Origin: Halostagnicola larsenii XH-48
GTDB lineage: Archaea; Halobacteriota; Halobacteria; Halobacteriales; Natrialbaceae
Assembly: GCF_000517625.1 (NCBI RefSeq)
Contig: NZ_CP007055.1
Location: 1,488,001 to 1,552,000, forward strand
DNA length: 64,000 bases
Direction: 5' to 3'
Below the pieces are notes generated by a model. The model was not told the DNA's origin, searched no databases, and worked only from the letters and a program-made list of their open reading frames with translations. The translations under genes and the position numbers were made by a program. Shown here in pieces: positions 9,029-18,277 of the stretch (position 1 is the stretch's first letter; each line of letters starts with the position of its first letter).

Positions 9029-9940
9029 ATGGCAGATAATAACAGCCACAGTACGGGCAGCAATGGGCCGGCACTTGAAACGTCAGAGCAGCAGCTGTCA
9101 GCGGAGACAGAATCGACAGCGACGACACGGCGAGGGCTTCTCGCAGCGACCAGCGTGACGCTCGCGGGCGTTACGGGATTATCCGCAACGACGCTGACAG
9201 CGACGGCAGCACCCTGGGATATCGAACGTATCGAAATCGACGACGGACTGTTGGGGTGGAACGCCGATGGCAGCCTCCCCGTCACGGACGAATTGTTCGT
9301 CTTCATCCACGGTTGGTTCGGCGATTCGACCGCACGGAGTCAGGCTGATGACGTGCTTGGATCTATCGAGTCGGGCGGGTTCTCTCCGGACGAAAGCGTC
9401 GTTCTCGAATGGCCCGCGAGCACGGTCAACTACTTCGGCGCGGAAGGGGACACCGAGGACGTCGGCGAAGTCGCCGCCGGCCTCGCCGAGGAGTTCTACG
9501 ACAACGGCGGGGGCAACATCCGCCTCGTCGGCCACTCTCTGGGCGGGCGGTGTGTCCTGTGGACCGCGGACAAACTCAGTTCCGGCTACGAACTCGAAAC
9601 CGTCGCTTCACTCGGCGCAGCCGCCGACGGATCGGCGGTCTGTGGCTCCCCGTGGAACGACGGCCTCGGCAACACCTGTGAGGTCCGCAACTACCACTCC
9701 GAGAACGACTCGACTGTCGGCGGTGCGTACGGCGGGCTCGGTGACACGGCGCTCGGAAACGAAGGCGCGGGCTGTTCCCCGGCCACGAACTATACGGACA
9801 TCGACGTTACGGCCAGCGTCGGGGGTCACCTCGAGTTCCTCGGCGACGAAGCTGTCGGCTCCGATCTCGCAGACGCGATCAGCAGCGGGAGTTGTACGGA
9901 TAACGACGATAACGACGACGATGACGACGGGTGGTGGTAA
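9029..9940 (+). CDS. Secreted Tat alpha/beta hydrolase (lipase/esterase-like)
   Basis: 303-residue secreted protein. A polar N-terminus is followed by a twin-arginine signal (TRRGLLAATS, RR at 34-35) and a hydrophobic stretch ending near ATAAP (~62). The mature part is an alpha/beta hydrolase: HG oxyanion element in FVFIHGWFG (~92-98), nucleophile elbow GHSLGG with Ser170, and a late His in GGHLEF as likely catalytic base. The protein ends in an Asp/Asn-rich tail (DNDDNDDDDDGWW). Four or more cysteines in the mature part could form disulfides. The ATG at 9029 was preferred to 8969, which would extend the Tat leader without reason. Lipid substrate is inferred only from the motif. Confidence 0.85.
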   Translation: MADNNSHSTGSNGPALETSEQQLSAETESTATTRRGLLAATSVTLAGVTGLSATTLTATAAPWDIERIEIDDGLLGWNADGSLPVTDELFVFIHGWFGDSTARSQADDVLGSIESGGFSPDESVVLEWPASTVNYFGAEGDTEDVGEVAAGLAEEFYDNGGGNIRLVGHSLGGRCVLWTADKLSSGYELETVASLGAAADGSAVCGSPWNDGLGNTCEVRNYHSENDSTVGGAYGGLGDTALGNEGAGCSPATNYTDIDVTASVGGHLEFLGDEAVGSDLADAISSGSCTDNDDNDDDDDGWW

Positions 9941-10038
9941 CCGCCGGTCTTCCAGTCAATTACCTCGAAAAACGAACCGCGATCGACGAAAGCGACCTTG
10001 CTTACGTCGACAGGCGCTGCCTGTCCGGCGTCTTCGTC

Positions 10039-11343
10039 CTACGGACTCAGACGTTGACGATCACGCGGGAAGAGAACAGCCTCTCGAATGTTCTCGAGGC
10101 CGAGAATCGTCATCACGAGTCGCTCGCCGCCGAGTCCGAAGCCGGCGTGGGGCGGCATGCCGTACTTGAACATCTTCGTGTAGTACTCGAACTGGTCGGG
10201 GTCGAGTCCCTGCTGTTCGAAGCCTTCGATGAGCTTCTCGTGTCGGTGTTCGCGCTGGCCGCCGGAGACGAGTTCCATCCGCGGATGCATCAGATCGAAG
10301 CCGGTCGAGAGCTGTTCGTCGTCGTCGTGGTCTTTGATGTAGAACGGCTTGATCTCGCTCGGCCAGTCGGTGATGAAGTAGTGGCCGCCGACGTCGGCGC
10401 CGAGGGCCTCTTCTGCCGCCGTCGAGAGGTCGTCGCCCCAGACGAGCTGTTCGTCCAGTTCACCCGTGGCGTTGATCCGCTCGATGGCGTCCTCGTAGCT
10501 GATGCGCGGGAACGCCTCGTCGGGCACCTCGAACTCCTCCTCGAGACCGAGCGCCTCGAGTTCGTCCTGACAGTTCTCCGAAATCGCCTCGTAAGCTGCG
10601 GTGACGACGCCTTCGACGACATCCATCGCGTCGTTCTGGTCGCAGAACGCGCCCTCGAAGTCGATCGAGGTCGCCTCGTTCAGGTGTCGCGGCGTGTTGT
10701 GCTCTTCGGCGCGGAAGATCGGGCCGATTTCGAAGACCCGCTCGACGTTCGAGCCGGCGATGAGTTGCTTGAACAGCTGCGGCGACTGGTTCATGAAGGC
10801 CTCCTCGCCAAAGTACGTGATCGGGAACAGTTCCGTCCCGCCCTCGGTCCCCGTCGCGACGATTTTCGGCGTGGTGATCTCCGTCGAACCGAACTCGCGG
10901 AACTGCTCGCGAACGGCCCGAAGGATCTCCGCGCGGATCTCGAAGACGGCCTGTACCTCCTCCTTGCGGAGGTCGAGGGTCCGGTTGTCCAGTCGGGTCG
11001 ACATCTCCGCGTCGACCTTCCCCGACGGATCGAGCGGCAGTTCGGGATCCGCAGCCGAGATGACCTCGAGCGATTCGGGCGTCACTTCGACACCCGTCGG
11101 CGCGCGCGGTTCTTCCTCGACTGCGCCGGAGACTTTCACGACGCTCTCTCGAGCGACGCCGAGTCCCGTCTCGACGAGGTCCTCGTCCATCTCGTCTTTC
11201 TCGAACTTGACTTGGATCTTCCCGGTCGCGTCGCGGAGGATCAAGAAGGCGATGCCGCCGAGGTCTCGGATCTCGTGGACCCACCCGGCGACGGTTACGT
11301 CGTCACCTGGCTCGGCGTCGGCAGTGTAGGTTCTGTCCTGCAT
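10039..11343 (-). CDS. aspS: Aspartate--tRNA(Asp/Asn) ligase
   Basis: Class II aminoacyl-tRNA synthetase, 434 residues, archaeal AspRS type. An N-terminal OB-fold anticodon-binding domain ([21 protein letters not shown]) is followed by the catalytic core with motif 2 ([14 protein letters not shown]) and motif 3 ([11 protein letters not shown]). Many archaeal AspRS are non-discriminating and also charge tRNA-Asn; whether this one does cannot be told here. The ATG at 11343 fits the family start and has a GCTTAAGTTTC TATA-like string 22-32 bases before it. Divergent from sir2. Confidence 0.97.
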   Translation of the reverse strand: MQDRTYTADAEPGDDVTVAGWVHEIRDLGGIAFLILRDATGKIQVKFEKDEMDEDLVETGLGVARESVVKVSGAVEEEPRAPTGVEVTPESLEVISAADPELPLDPSGKVDAEMSTRLDNRTLDLRKEEVQAVFEIRAEILRAVREQFREFGSTEITTPKIVATGTEGGTELFPITYFGEEAFMNQSPQLFKQLIAGSNVERVFEIGPIFRAEEHNTPRHLNEATSIDFEGAFCDQNDAMDVVEGVVTAAYEAISENCQDELEALGLEEEFEVPDEAFPRISYEDAIERINATGELDEQLVWGDDLSTAAEEALGADVGGHYFITDWPSEIKPFYIKDHDDDEQLSTGFDLMHPRMELVSGGQREHRHEKLIEGFEQQGLDPDQFEYYTKMFKYGMPPHAGFGLGGERLVMTILGLENIREAVLFPRDRQRLSP

Positions 11344-11364
11344 ACCCACCGATTCTCGGAGCCG

Positions 11365-11376
11365 AAACTTAAGCGC
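11365..11376 (-). promoter_or_regulatory. TATA-like box of aspS
   Basis: On the minus strand this reads GCTTAAGTTTC, about 22-32 bases before the aspS ATG, fitting a leaderless transcript. Confidence 0.5.
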
Positions 11377-11511
11377 CATCGTTCGCGCTCGCGGGCGAAA
11401 CGACTGACCAAAACGAACGGTCGAGATCGTCACACCGAGTACACGGCCGGGCCGATCATCACCGACAGCACCCATCAAACAGCCTTTGGGGTACCGGCTC
11501 GAGTCTCGAGT

Positions 11512-12321
11512 ATGGACGACCTCGAGCGACTCGCCGACGAAGTCGAACGAAACGGGACGGTCGTGGCGTTCACCGGCGCAGGAATCTCCGCGCCCTCGGG
11601 CGTCCCGACGTTCCGGGGTGAGGGCGGCGTCTGGGAGCGCTTCGACGAAGGCCAGTTCACCTACGGTCGATTCCGGCGGGATCCGGCCGGATTCTGGGAG
11701 GATCGACTCGAGCTCCACGAGGCGATGTTTGGCGACGGCTACGAACCGAACGTCGCCCACGATGCGCTCGCGACGTTGGGAGCGGCGGGGTACGTCGACG
11801 CGATCATCACACAGAACACGGACGGGTTGCACGAGCGGGCGTTGCCGGCTAACGAAACGAATGCTGACGAGGGGTGGCAGAACGAATCCGGTACCGACCG
11901 CGACGATGAGACGACGCTGCTCGAGCTTCACGGGAACGCACATCGAGCGGTCTGTACGGCCTGCGGTCGTCGGATCGACGCCGAGGAAGCGTTCGACCGA
12001 GTCGCTGATGGCGAACTCCCGCCGACCTGTGACTGCGGCGGGACGTACAAACCCGACGTCGTGCTCTTCGGCGAGCAGCTTTCGGGTGCGACGCTCCAGC
12101 GCGCTCGCACTCTGGCTCGCGAAAGCGACATCTTCCTCGCTATCGGTTCGTCGCTCGTCGTCGAACCCGCCGCCTCGCTCCCTCGAGCGGCGAGTTCGAC
12201 CGGGGCGACCCTCGGAATCGTCAACCTGGAGTCGACGCCCTGTGACGACGCTGCGGCGGTCGTCCGTCGCGAGGACGTGACGACGGCGCTGCCGAGACTC
12301 CAGACGCTTGTCCTCGAGTGA
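11512..12321 (+). CDS. NAD-dependent protein deacylase, Sir2 family
   Basis: 269-residue sirtuin that removes acyl groups from lysines using NAD. The NAD-binding [15 protein letters not shown] (~22-36), QNTDGLH (~101-107) and catalytic His140 (LELHGNAH) are present. The structural zinc site is Cys148-Cys151 (CTAC) and Cys173-Cys175 (CDC); the second pair has only one residue between, instead of the usual two to four. FGEQL and GSSL segments complete the family pattern. The ATG at 11512 places the Rossmann glycine loop at the normal distance. A much longer open frame upstream is the shadow of aspS. Confidence 0.93.
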   Translation: MDDLERLADEVERNGTVVAFTGAGISAPSGVPTFRGEGGVWERFDEGQFTYGRFRRDPAGFWEDRLELHEAMFGDGYEPNVAHDALATLGAAGYVDAIITQNTDGLHERALPANETNADEGWQNESGTDRDDETTLLELHGNAHRAVCTACGRRIDAEEAFDRVADGELPPTCDCGGTYKPDVVLFGEQLSGATLQRARTLARESDIFLAIGSSLVVEPAASLPRAASSTGATLGIVNLESTPCDDAAAVVRREDVTTALPRLQTLVLE

Positions 12322-12355
12322 AATAGCCGACAGTTCGCCGAATAAGCCTGATAGC

Positions 12356-13006
12356 CTACACGAGGTACGCTTCTATCAAACGGGCCTGTCCCCGACGGAT
12401 TCGTTCGCTGACGGCCTGGTCAGAGATGCCGAGCGCGCCGGCGATGTCGCTCAGGGTCGCTTCGCGGGGCACCGAAAAGAACCCGTATTCGTTCGCGAGC
12501 GTTAGCGCCTCTCGCTGGGATTGAGTCAGCACCGTCTTTGTTTCCCCCGCCTCCTCGCCGTCGGCTATCCGCAGGAGGTCGAACTCGACGCCGTGGTGCT
12601 CGAGGAACTCGTGGTACTCGGTAAAGGAGTCCCGGTCCGGAAACCGCATCTCGAACACCCAGCGACCGTCGGCGGCCCGGCCGGTGAGTAACTCGCCGCC
12701 CAGAGACACCCATTGGCGGTAGCTCTCGACGACCTCCGTCCGGCTTCGGTCGCTGCGCTCGAGTCTGTACAGGTCCCTCCCTCCGCTCCGTTCTAACAGG
12801 TCGAATCGCGCGACTGTTCGATCCCTCTCGAGCACGCGTTCGACGTTCGTCTCGCTAGGGGAGCGGATCCAGCAGAAGAGAATCGGTCGATCCGACTCGA
12901 GTGCGTACTGGCGCTCGAGTTCGATGTCGAGCGCCGGCACGGCCTCGAGCGTCGGCCCCAGCACGAAGTCTGGAGACGTTACTTCGAATTCGGCGAGGAG
13001 GCTCAT
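12356..13006 (-). CDS. HTH_10 (bacterio-opsin activator type) transcription regulator
   Basis: 216-residue regulator with the same C-terminal HTH_10 module as the protein at 8174-8866: [34 protein letters not shown], then [12 protein letters not shown]. The N-terminal ~150 residues carry a beta-rich region common in Bat-like proteins lacking PAS. The ATG at 13006 (MSLLAEFEV) is the usual beginning of this subfamily; the upstream frame to 13111 is not protein-like. It is convergent with sir2 and stands alone. Target genes unknown. Confidence 0.87.
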   Translation of the reverse strand: MSLLAEFEVTSPDFVLGPTLEAVPALDIELERQYALESDRPILFCWIRSPSETNVERVLERDRTVARFDLLERSGGRDLYRLERSDRSRTEVVESYRQWVSLGGELLTGRAADGRWVFEMRFPDRDSFTEYHEFLEHHGVEFDLLRIADGEEAGETKTVLTQSQREALTLANEYGFFSVPREATLSDIAGALGISDQAVSERIRRGQARLIEAYLV

Positions 13007-13114
13007 ACCCCACGTGGCCGGCCAACACGCAAAACTGTTTAGGCCATTGATACTTTTTCCAGCGCGATCAGTGTGAGTACAACGCCGGTGGCAGGTCTTG
13101 TCTCCTATCAAACA

Positions 13115-13816
13115 TTATGCGTCGTTGGCCGCCTCGACCGTGTCGCGAACCGCGTCGACGCCGGCTTCGTGAGCGAGGTTCCCGACGACGATCACGTCGG
13201 CGTGTGTCGCCATCCGGAAGGCCGAATCGTAGCCGTCGATGCCGCCGCCGTAGAACAGGGTCGACTCGTCGGTCGCCTCGGCCGCCGCCTCGACGATTGA
13301 AGGATCGCCGAACGTGCCGGAGTACTCGAGGTAGACGATTTCCTGGCCGAACATCCGCTCTGCGACCTCTGCGTAGGAGGCGACGTCTTCGGCCGAGAGG
13401 TCACAGTCCGCTTCCGTGTAGGTCGCGACGTCCGCGTCGGGGTTCATGACGATGTAGGCTTCCGTCGCCGTTCGCTCCCAGTCGAGTTCGGTGTCGAGTC
13501 GAACCCACTCCTTGTGCGCGCCGGTGATCCAGAACGGCGAGCCCGCGTTGAACACCGTCGGAATGAGATAGCCGTCGAGCGCGTCGTCTTCGACGACGAC
13601 GTCGGGGCTCGAGGGTTCCTGATAGAGCGCGACGTCGTGTTCTGCACACGCCTCGATGACGGCGCTCATGTTCTCCTCGGTGATTCCCATCGTCCCGCCG
13701 ACTTCGACGGCGTCGGTCCCGGTCGCACAGAGATCGCCGTAGGTGACACCCTCCGGCAGATCCTTGTCGGGATCGATCTTGAGGATGTGGTTCCAGTCCT
13801 CCCATGGCGTAGTCAT
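13115..13816 (-). CDS. Geranylgeranylglyceryl phosphate synthase
   Basis: Makes the first ether bond of archaeal lipids by joining geranylgeranyl diphosphate to sn-glycerol-1-phosphate. 233 residues, TIM-barrel GGGPS/PcrB family. Visible family segments are KIDPDK (~13-18), [10 protein letters not shown] (~33-42), [12 protein letters not shown], the phosphate-binding [10 protein letters not shown] and YGGGIDG, and a late VVGNLAHE. The ATG at 13816 (MTTPWEDW) is the normal start; longer frames to 13954 or 13967 add non-conserved sequence. Monocistronic in appearance. Confidence 0.95.
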   Translation of the reverse strand: MTTPWEDWNHILKIDPDKDLPEGVTYGDLCATGTDAVEVGGTMGITEENMSAVIEACAEHDVALYQEPSSPDVVVEDDALDGYLIPTVFNAGSPFWITGAHKEWVRLDTELDWERTATEAYIVMNPDADVATYTEADCDLSAEDVASYAEVAERMFGQEIVYLEYSGTFGDPSIVEAAAEATDESTLFYGGGIDGYDSAFRMATHADVIVVGNLAHEAGVDAVRDTVEAANDA

Positions 13817-13967
13817 ACCGCCCCGTTTCCCGACAACGAGCAAAAGCCCTGCGAATCGATCGTTTCTCGAGAATCGGCGCGTATAGCGTTTTTGGCCGCC
13901 ATTTTGTGGTTCCGGATCGAACGGGTTGAACACGGGCAGCCACCTCGAGCGCACCGATCGGTCTCAC

Positions 13968-14288
13968 TCAGACGACTGCTCTGAACGCCACGACGGCGAC
14001 GACGCCCGAGACGAGCGCCAGTAATATGTTCTCCGTACGCCACATGACGAGCAATACGACGCCGCCGGCCCCCCATTCGGCGGGTCCGCCCGCCGCGAGT
14101 TCGGGACCGAGTAGCGCGATCACGATCGCGCCGGGCAACACCGAGAGTCCCGCCTCGAGCCGATCGCTCACGTCGAACCGGCTGAGCAGCCACAGGCCGC
14201 CGACTTTCGTGACGACCGTGGCAGCCGCCATCGCTACGATTACGGCGACGACGATCGGCTCGAGCGAGAGCGCTCCTTCACTCATCAT
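13968..14288 (-). CDS. azlD: AzlD-family branched-chain amino acid export subunit
   Basis: 106-residue membrane protein with three or four hydrophobic segments, matching the small AzlD subunit (DUF) that works with AzlC in branched-chain amino acid export. Two ATGs stand in tandem at 14288 and 14285; both overlap the end of azlC by 8-11 bases, so the pair is translationally coupled. Known role in bacteria is export of leucine or azaleucine; the archaeal substrate is inferred. Confidence 0.85.
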   Translation of the reverse strand: MMSEGALSLEPIVVAVIVAMAAATVVTKVGGLWLLSRFDVSDRLEAGLSVLPGAIVIALLGPELAAGGPAEWGAGGVVLLVMWRTENILLALVSGVVAVVAFRAVV

Positions 14289-15051
14289 GGCGAATCACCT
14301 CGACGAGCGCGGCCGCGAGTCCGCCGACGATGACGTACCACTGTCCGGGGAGGACGCTCGCGGCGGCGATGGCCGTTCCCAGCGCGACGAGCCAGGGGAC
14401 AAGCGTCGAGGTCCCTTCCCAGAGTTCGACCGCGAGTGCGACGAAGACCGCCGCCAGGATGAAATCGAAGCCGTACTGCTGCGGATCGCCGATCGCACCG
14501 CCAACGGTCGCCCCGAGGACGGTCGAGATGACCCAGAACAGCCACAGGATGAGTCCGCTTCCGAGGAGGAACGCGCCGCGTCCGCTGCCCGACTTGAGGT
14601 CGCGCATGGTCAGCGCCCAGTTCTCGTCGGCCATGAAAAACAGGCTCCCGTAGGCCTGTTTCGAGGTGAGTTTGCGAAACCACGGTCGGAGCGCAGCGCC
14701 CATCAGCGAGTACCGCAGGTTGATCGCGAACGTCGCGAAGACGATGGCCGCGACCGGGATGGGGTCGGCCCAGAGTTCGACCGCGACGATCTGGGACGCG
14801 CCGGCCAGCACCACCGCGCTCATCAGCGCCGCCTCGGCGACGCTCAATCCGGACTGGCGCGCGAGCACGCCGAAGGCGACGCCGTAGCCGGCGACGCCGA
14901 TCGCGATCGGAACGCACGTGAGGATTCCGGTCCGGATTCCGTCTCGAGAGAACGTCACGGACCCGGACTGGGTCTCGGTCGGAGAGCGTTCGCTCGCGGG
15001 GTCGGACGACTCTGGAGGGGCGGACCCGCCCGTATCCGGATCAGTCGACAT
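14278..15051 (-). CDS. azlC: AzlC-family branched-chain amino acid export permease
   Basis: 257-residue multi-spanning membrane protein. After ~45 polar, Ser/Asp-rich residues it has about seven hydrophobic segments. Typical AzlC segments are GVLARQSGLS, AGASQIVAVEL, FATFAINLRYSLMGAAL and FFMADENWAL. The long acidic N-terminal extension is common in haloarchaeal membrane proteins. Its 3' end overlaps azlD. The two together form the exporter. Confidence 0.9.
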   Translation of the reverse strand: MSTDPDTGGSAPPESSDPASERSPTETQSGSVTFSRDGIRTGILTCVPIAIGVAGYGVAFGVLARQSGLSVAEAALMSAVVLAGASQIVAVELWADPIPVAAIVFATFAINLRYSLMGAALRPWFRKLTSKQAYGSLFFMADENWALTMRDLKSGSGRGAFLLGSGLILWLFWVISTVLGATVGGAIGDPQQYGFDFILAAVFVALAVELWEGTSTLVPWLVALGTAIAAASVLPGQWYVIVGGLAAALVEVIRHDE

Positions 15052-15168
15052 TGATTCTGTCTCCTCGGATCGAAGACGCTCGGTGCGTAAATCGCTCTCG
15101 GAACCGCACGACTACGGCCGGTTTCCGTGTTACCGTCAGCCACGCCATCGGCCACGACGCGGTACCGA

Positions 15169-15915
15169 TCATTCGGCGATCCAGACCATCTCCTGGCTCG
15201 CGTCCTCGAGCGGTTCGCGCTCGAAGTCGCCGAACACCCGCCACGAAGCGAACGGTGAGAGTCGAAAGAGCAGTTCGAACTCGCGTCTCGAGACCAACGC
15301 CAACGGCGTGTCGGTCCGGAATAGCTGGTCGCCGTCCCCATCGAAAACCACCGCTCGAATCCGAGCGAGCTGTTCGACTTCGTCGACGATTTCGGTTTTC
15401 GTTCGGTACGTGTACGACGCCCCATCGACCTCGAGCTGGCGTTTTTCCCACGTGCCGTACTGCTCGCAGATGACCTCGAAGCTCGGGGCGAACGCGTTGA
15501 GGACGAGACGGCCGTCGGACGCGAGGGCGTCGTGAATCCGCTCGAGGGCTTCGAGTTGGTCGTCGAGTTCTGTGAGGTGCAAGAACGCGCGAAACGGGAC
15601 GATCACGAGCGCGTACTCCCGGTCGGCCTCGAACTCCGTCACGTCGGCTTTCCAGACACTCGGCTCGAGTCCGTCTTCGACCGCCGTTTCGCGAAGAACG
15701 TCAAGCATTCCCCTCGAGACGTCGATGCCGTCGGCGTCGACGCCCGCTCGAAGCAACTCGAGGTAGATCCGACCCGTGCCACAGCCGACCTCGAGAACGG
15801 GACCGTCCGCATCGGTGGCGAGATCACGGTAGAACTCGCGGTCGCCATCGATGCTTTCGCCGTAGACGGCGTCGTAAAACGCGGCAGTATCGTCGAAGTA
15901 TTCCTCGACCTCCAT
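15169..15915 (-). CDS. SAM-dependent methyltransferase (class I)
   Basis: 248-residue enzyme with the class I methyltransferase fold. It starts with EEYFDDTAAFYDAVYG, has the SAM-binding motif I VLEVGCGTGR (~44-53), an acidic motif II (ADGIDVS) and a post-motif IV segment (PFRAFLHLTELDDQLEALERIHDALA) as in the DUF/Methyltransf_25 group. The acceptor substrate is unknown. The ATG at 15915 is the family-like start; a frame to 15981 adds a hydrophobic, non-conserved stretch. Neighbours give no clue to function. Confidence 0.85.
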   Translation of the reverse strand: MEVEEYFDDTAAFYDAVYGESIDGDREFYRDLATDADGPVLEVGCGTGRIYLELLRAGVDADGIDVSRGMLDVLRETAVEDGLEPSVWKADVTEFEADREYALVIVPFRAFLHLTELDDQLEALERIHDALASDGRLVLNAFAPSFEVICEQYGTWEKRQLEVDGASYTYRTKTEIVDEVEQLARIRAVVFDGDGDQLFRTDTPLALVSRREFELLFRLSPFASWRVFGDFEREPLEDASQEMVWIAE

Positions 15916-16100
15916 GCGACCGACAACGAATCGAGACACAAAAACGGTAGCTGTGGTATGTGCTACGATAGCAATGACCAATAGGCCTCGTTCGTCGGCG
16001 CTGGCGATGTGCCAGAATCAGACACCAACGCTCGGATCTGCTCGTTTCGGCGCTCGGATTCTGCTACCCGTGCTCAGCGCCTGCCATTCGTGCTCAGACC

Positions 16101-16162
16101 CTATGGTCCATCCGAACGCAGGTTTCGTGGCCCACCAGCCTTCAGATTCCGTGGCCCATCAG
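16101..16162. repeat. 24-base tandem repeat across the threonine synthase stop codon
   Basis: Three copies with a 24-base period. GTGGCCCATC at 16151-16160 encodes the last residues (MGHG) of threonine synthase. GTGGCCCACC lies at 16127-16136 and ATGGTCCATC at 16103-16112, both past the stop codon. Nearby, TGCTCAG at 16091-16097 and CGTGCTCAGCG just upstream form a further short direct repeat. Confidence 0.85.
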
Positions 16163-17335
16163 GTGACTGCGCAACACGTCGGCTTCCTTGTTCCCGGTGC
16201 CGGTGTTCAGGATCACGATCGTTTCGTCGCCGTCGAACTCGCCGTTCTCTGCGAGGTCCCATGCCCCACTCGCGGCGGCGGCGCAGGTCGGGGCCATCTC
16301 GAGACCCTCCCCTTTCGCCACCGCGATCGCGGCCTCGAGGATGTCGTCGTCGTCGGTGGCGACCGCGCCGCCGTCGGTCTCCCTGAGCGCCTCGAGGATC
16401 CACGGACTCGCGCCGGGATCGGGGATCTCGATCCCACCGCAGATCGTATCGGGGTGCTCGACGGGTTCGTGAACGTTCCGTCCCGCCTCGAACGCCTCGA
16501 CGATGGGCGCACAGCCCTCGGCCTGTGCGGCGTAGAGTTTCGGCAGTTCGTCGGTTATGCCGAGTTGTTCGAATTCCTGGGCGGCTTTGTACATCCCCAC
16601 GAGCCCGACGCCGCCGCCGGTCGGGTAAACGATCGCGTCGGGAACCGCCCACTCGAGCTGTTCGACGATCTCGTAGAACATCGTCTTTTTCCCCTCGTGA
16701 CGGTAGGGCGTCGAGAACGTCTGCAGGGAGTACCACTCGTCGTTCTCCGCGAGCGCCTCCTCGAAGGCAGCGCCGGCGTCGCCGATCCGCCCCCCGACGA
16801 CGTTCATCTCGCCGCCGTGGACGTTGATCATCGCCTTGTTCGTGAACCCCGAGCGGGAGGGCACGAAAACCTCCGAGTCGAGGTCGGCCCGTCCGGCGTA
16901 GGCCGCCCCGGCCTGTCCCGCGTTGCCCGCGGACGCCAGCGCGACGGTATCGGCCCCGTGCTGCGTCGCGGCCGTCACGGCGACGGTCTGGCCCCGATCC
17001 TTGAACGTCCCCGTCGGATTCCGGCCCTCGTCTTTGACCAGCACCCGGCCGACCCCCAACTCTTCGGCCAGCTTTTCGCACTCGACTAACGGCGTCGCTC
17101 CCTCGTCCATCGTCACCGCCGAGTCCCGGGCGAACGGCAGTAGCTCCTCGTAGCGCCACAGCGAGTCGAACGGCCGCGACTCGATCGAGTCGCGGTCGAG
17201 GTCGATCGCCCCGTACTCGTAGGTTGGATCGAGAATCCCCCCGCAGTCGGGACACTCGTGGGTCGCGTCCTCGGCGTCTACCGTCGCCCCGCAGTCGATA
17301 CACTCGAGGCCACGGAAGGCGTCTGTCGTCTCCAT
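16142..17335 (-). CDS. thrC: Threonine synthase
   Basis: Converts O-phosphohomoserine to threonine, PLP-dependent. 397 residues. An N-terminal zinc ribbon with Cys12, Cys15, Cys28 and Cys31 is followed by the fold type II core. The PLP lysine is Lys112 in NPTGTFKDRG. Other family segments are ASAGNAGQA, YPTGGGVGLVG and the late ILNTGTGNKE. The ATG at 17335 starts just before the ribbon (METTDAFRGLECIDCG); an in-frame upstream start at 17389 is less likely. Many haloarchaea hold several paralogues, so the physiological substrate should be checked. The 3' end is duplicated in decayed form downstream. Confidence 0.92.
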   Translation of the reverse strand: METTDAFRGLECIDCGATVDAEDATHECPDCGGILDPTYEYGAIDLDRDSIESRPFDSLWRYEELLPFARDSAVTMDEGATPLVECEKLAEELGVGRVLVKDEGRNPTGTFKDRGQTVAVTAATQHGADTVALASAGNAGQAGAAYAGRADLDSEVFVPSRSGFTNKAMINVHGGEMNVVGGRIGDAGAAFEEALAENDEWYSLQTFSTPYRHEGKKTMFYEIVEQLEWAVPDAIVYPTGGGVGLVGMYKAAQEFEQLGITDELPKLYAAQAEGCAPIVEAFEAGRNVHEPVEHPDTICGGIEIPDPGASPWILEALRETDGGAVATDDDDILEAAIAVAKGEGLEMAPTCAAAASGAWDLAENGEFDGDETIVILNTGTGNKEADVLRSHLMGHGI

Positions 17336-17499
17336 ACCGCTCGGTTCGTCGCCCAGAACTAAGGACTGTCCATTACCGGCAACGGACACGCGAGCGAGCG
17401 GGTCGCTTGGCGGTGTAAAACTGAACTCCCATCTCGATCACAAAACGGTCAGTCGCTCGTCTCGCCAACGGCAGACAGCAGACGCGGATACCTGCAGAA

Positions 17500-17676
17500 T
17501 CAGTTGTCGCCGGTCTTCGACTGCCACTCGTACTCGCGTCGTTTGGCGGACTTACCGAAGCCACACGAGGAGCACTTGCCTTTCTTTACGTGGTACGATT
17601 TTTCGCCACAGCGTCGACACTTGACGTGTGTCGTTTTGTTCTTCTTTCCTTGGCTCGGGGTTCCTGCGCCAGTCAT
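17500..17676 (-). CDS. rpl37e: Large ribosomal subunit protein eL37
   Basis: 58-residue zinc-ribbon ribosomal protein, absent from bacteria. It begins [14 protein letters not shown] and has two CxxC pairs (Cys20/Cys23 and Cys35/Cys38) in a Lys/Arg-rich body ending [12 protein letters not shown]. Its ATG overlaps the stop codon of the lsm gene by four bases, an arrangement already described for haloarchaea (Haloferax volcanii lsm / L37e). Its basic composition stands out against the acidic neighbours and fits rRNA binding. Confidence 0.97.
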   Translation of the reverse strand: MTGAGTPSQGKKNKTTHVKCRRCGEKSYHVKKGKCSSCGFGKSAKRREYEWQSKTGDN

Positions 17677-17900
17677 GGAGTGATCGAAACGACGTTATCG
17701 CCGCGTATAATGGTTGTGTCTTCGCCCGAGGCGTCGTCTGCGAGTTCGTCTTCCACGGGAATCGTCACGTCCTCTAAGACGAGGTTCATGTGTTGATCGT
17801 AGCCGGTGAGGTTACCGACGTACTCGTCGCCGCTCTTTAATCGGACACTGACCCGTTCGTCGAGTGACGCCTCGAGGACGTCCAGCGGTCGTCCACTCAT
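17673..17900 (-). CDS. lsm: Sm-like RNA-binding protein (LSm)
   Basis: 75-residue archaeal Sm protein that forms a heptameric ring and binds U-rich RNA and small RNAs. The Sm1 motif ([26 protein letters not shown]) and the Sm2 motif (IRGDNVV) are complete, with the acidic linker between them that haloarchaeal LSm proteins carry. The ATG at 17900 is preceded by a GATTAAGTG box at 17924-17932. Co-transcribed with rpl37e through an ATGA overlap. Confidence 0.97.
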   Translation of the reverse strand: MSGRPLDVLEASLDERVSVRLKSGDEYVGNLTGYDQHMNLVLEDVTIPVEDELADDASGEDTTIIRGDNVVSITP

Positions 17901-17923
17901 ACGAAAGACCGCAGGTGATGGAC

Positions 17924-17932
17924 ACTTAATCG
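17924..17932 (-). promoter_or_regulatory. TATA-like box of lsm-rpl37e
   Basis: CGATTAAGTG on the minus strand, 24-32 bases before the lsm ATG. It implies a leaderless lsm mRNA. Confidence 0.5.
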
Positions 17933-17953
17933 TACCGGTCGTCTCCGATAACG

Positions 17954-17978
17954 GGCGAGTATTACGAAAATACTCGCC
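17954..17978. promoter_or_regulatory. Perfect 10-bp inverted repeat upstream of lsm
   Basis: GGCGAGTATT at 17954-17963 and AATACTCGCC at 17969-17978, with a 5-base loop. It sits 54-78 bases before the lsm start, just upstream of its TATA-like box. It may be a protein-binding site or the hairpin end of a transcript coming from the other side. Confidence 0.6.
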
Positions 17979-18242
17979 TCATGACTTGAAACGCCATAAT
18001 ACGAGTGATTACATAGTGCTGTCTGTGGGGTATCACTCTCAAAATACGCTCTTAGGTAGGTGATCGTTGATACGGACGCGGTCACCAAAGGTGAGGTCAA
18101 AACTAGTCCTGTGAGTGGCATTGTTTCCAGACTGTGTTTCTACCAGACCAATATGAATCGGAAGACTGCACTACATCAACAATTGGCTACGAAGAGTATC
18201 TCCTTTACCAGTGACCGGCAATAGAACGACTATCCGAAAGCG

Positions 18243-18255
18243 TTTATTTTATAAT
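18243..18255 (+). promoter_or_regulatory. TATA-like box of the ABC permease gene
   Basis: TTTATTTTATAAT ends 22 bases before the ATG at 18278. The ATG at 18260 is only five bases away and could not be the start of a transcript from this box, so the downstream ATG is preferred. Confidence 0.6.
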
Positions 18256-18277
18256 CCATATGTTTGTGATTCATCAT

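Larger units (their letters stand above)
17901..18277. other. Low-GC intergenic region between lsm and ABC permease
   Basis: No gene found. Left end: lsm promoter and the inverted repeat at 17954-17978. Middle (about 18000-18240): clearly lower GC than the flanks, many stop codons in all frames, no TIR or transposase remnant that I can recognise. Right end: the permease TATA-like box. Confidence 0.6.

Noticed and set aside
9931-11511. Long plus-strand open frame opposite aspS
   Set aside because: It is the shadow of the aspS gene on the other strand; only the sir2 part from 11512 is real.
18000-18240. Possible remnant of a mobile element in the low-GC spacer
   Set aside because: No terminal inverted repeats, target duplication or transposase-like frame could be found.
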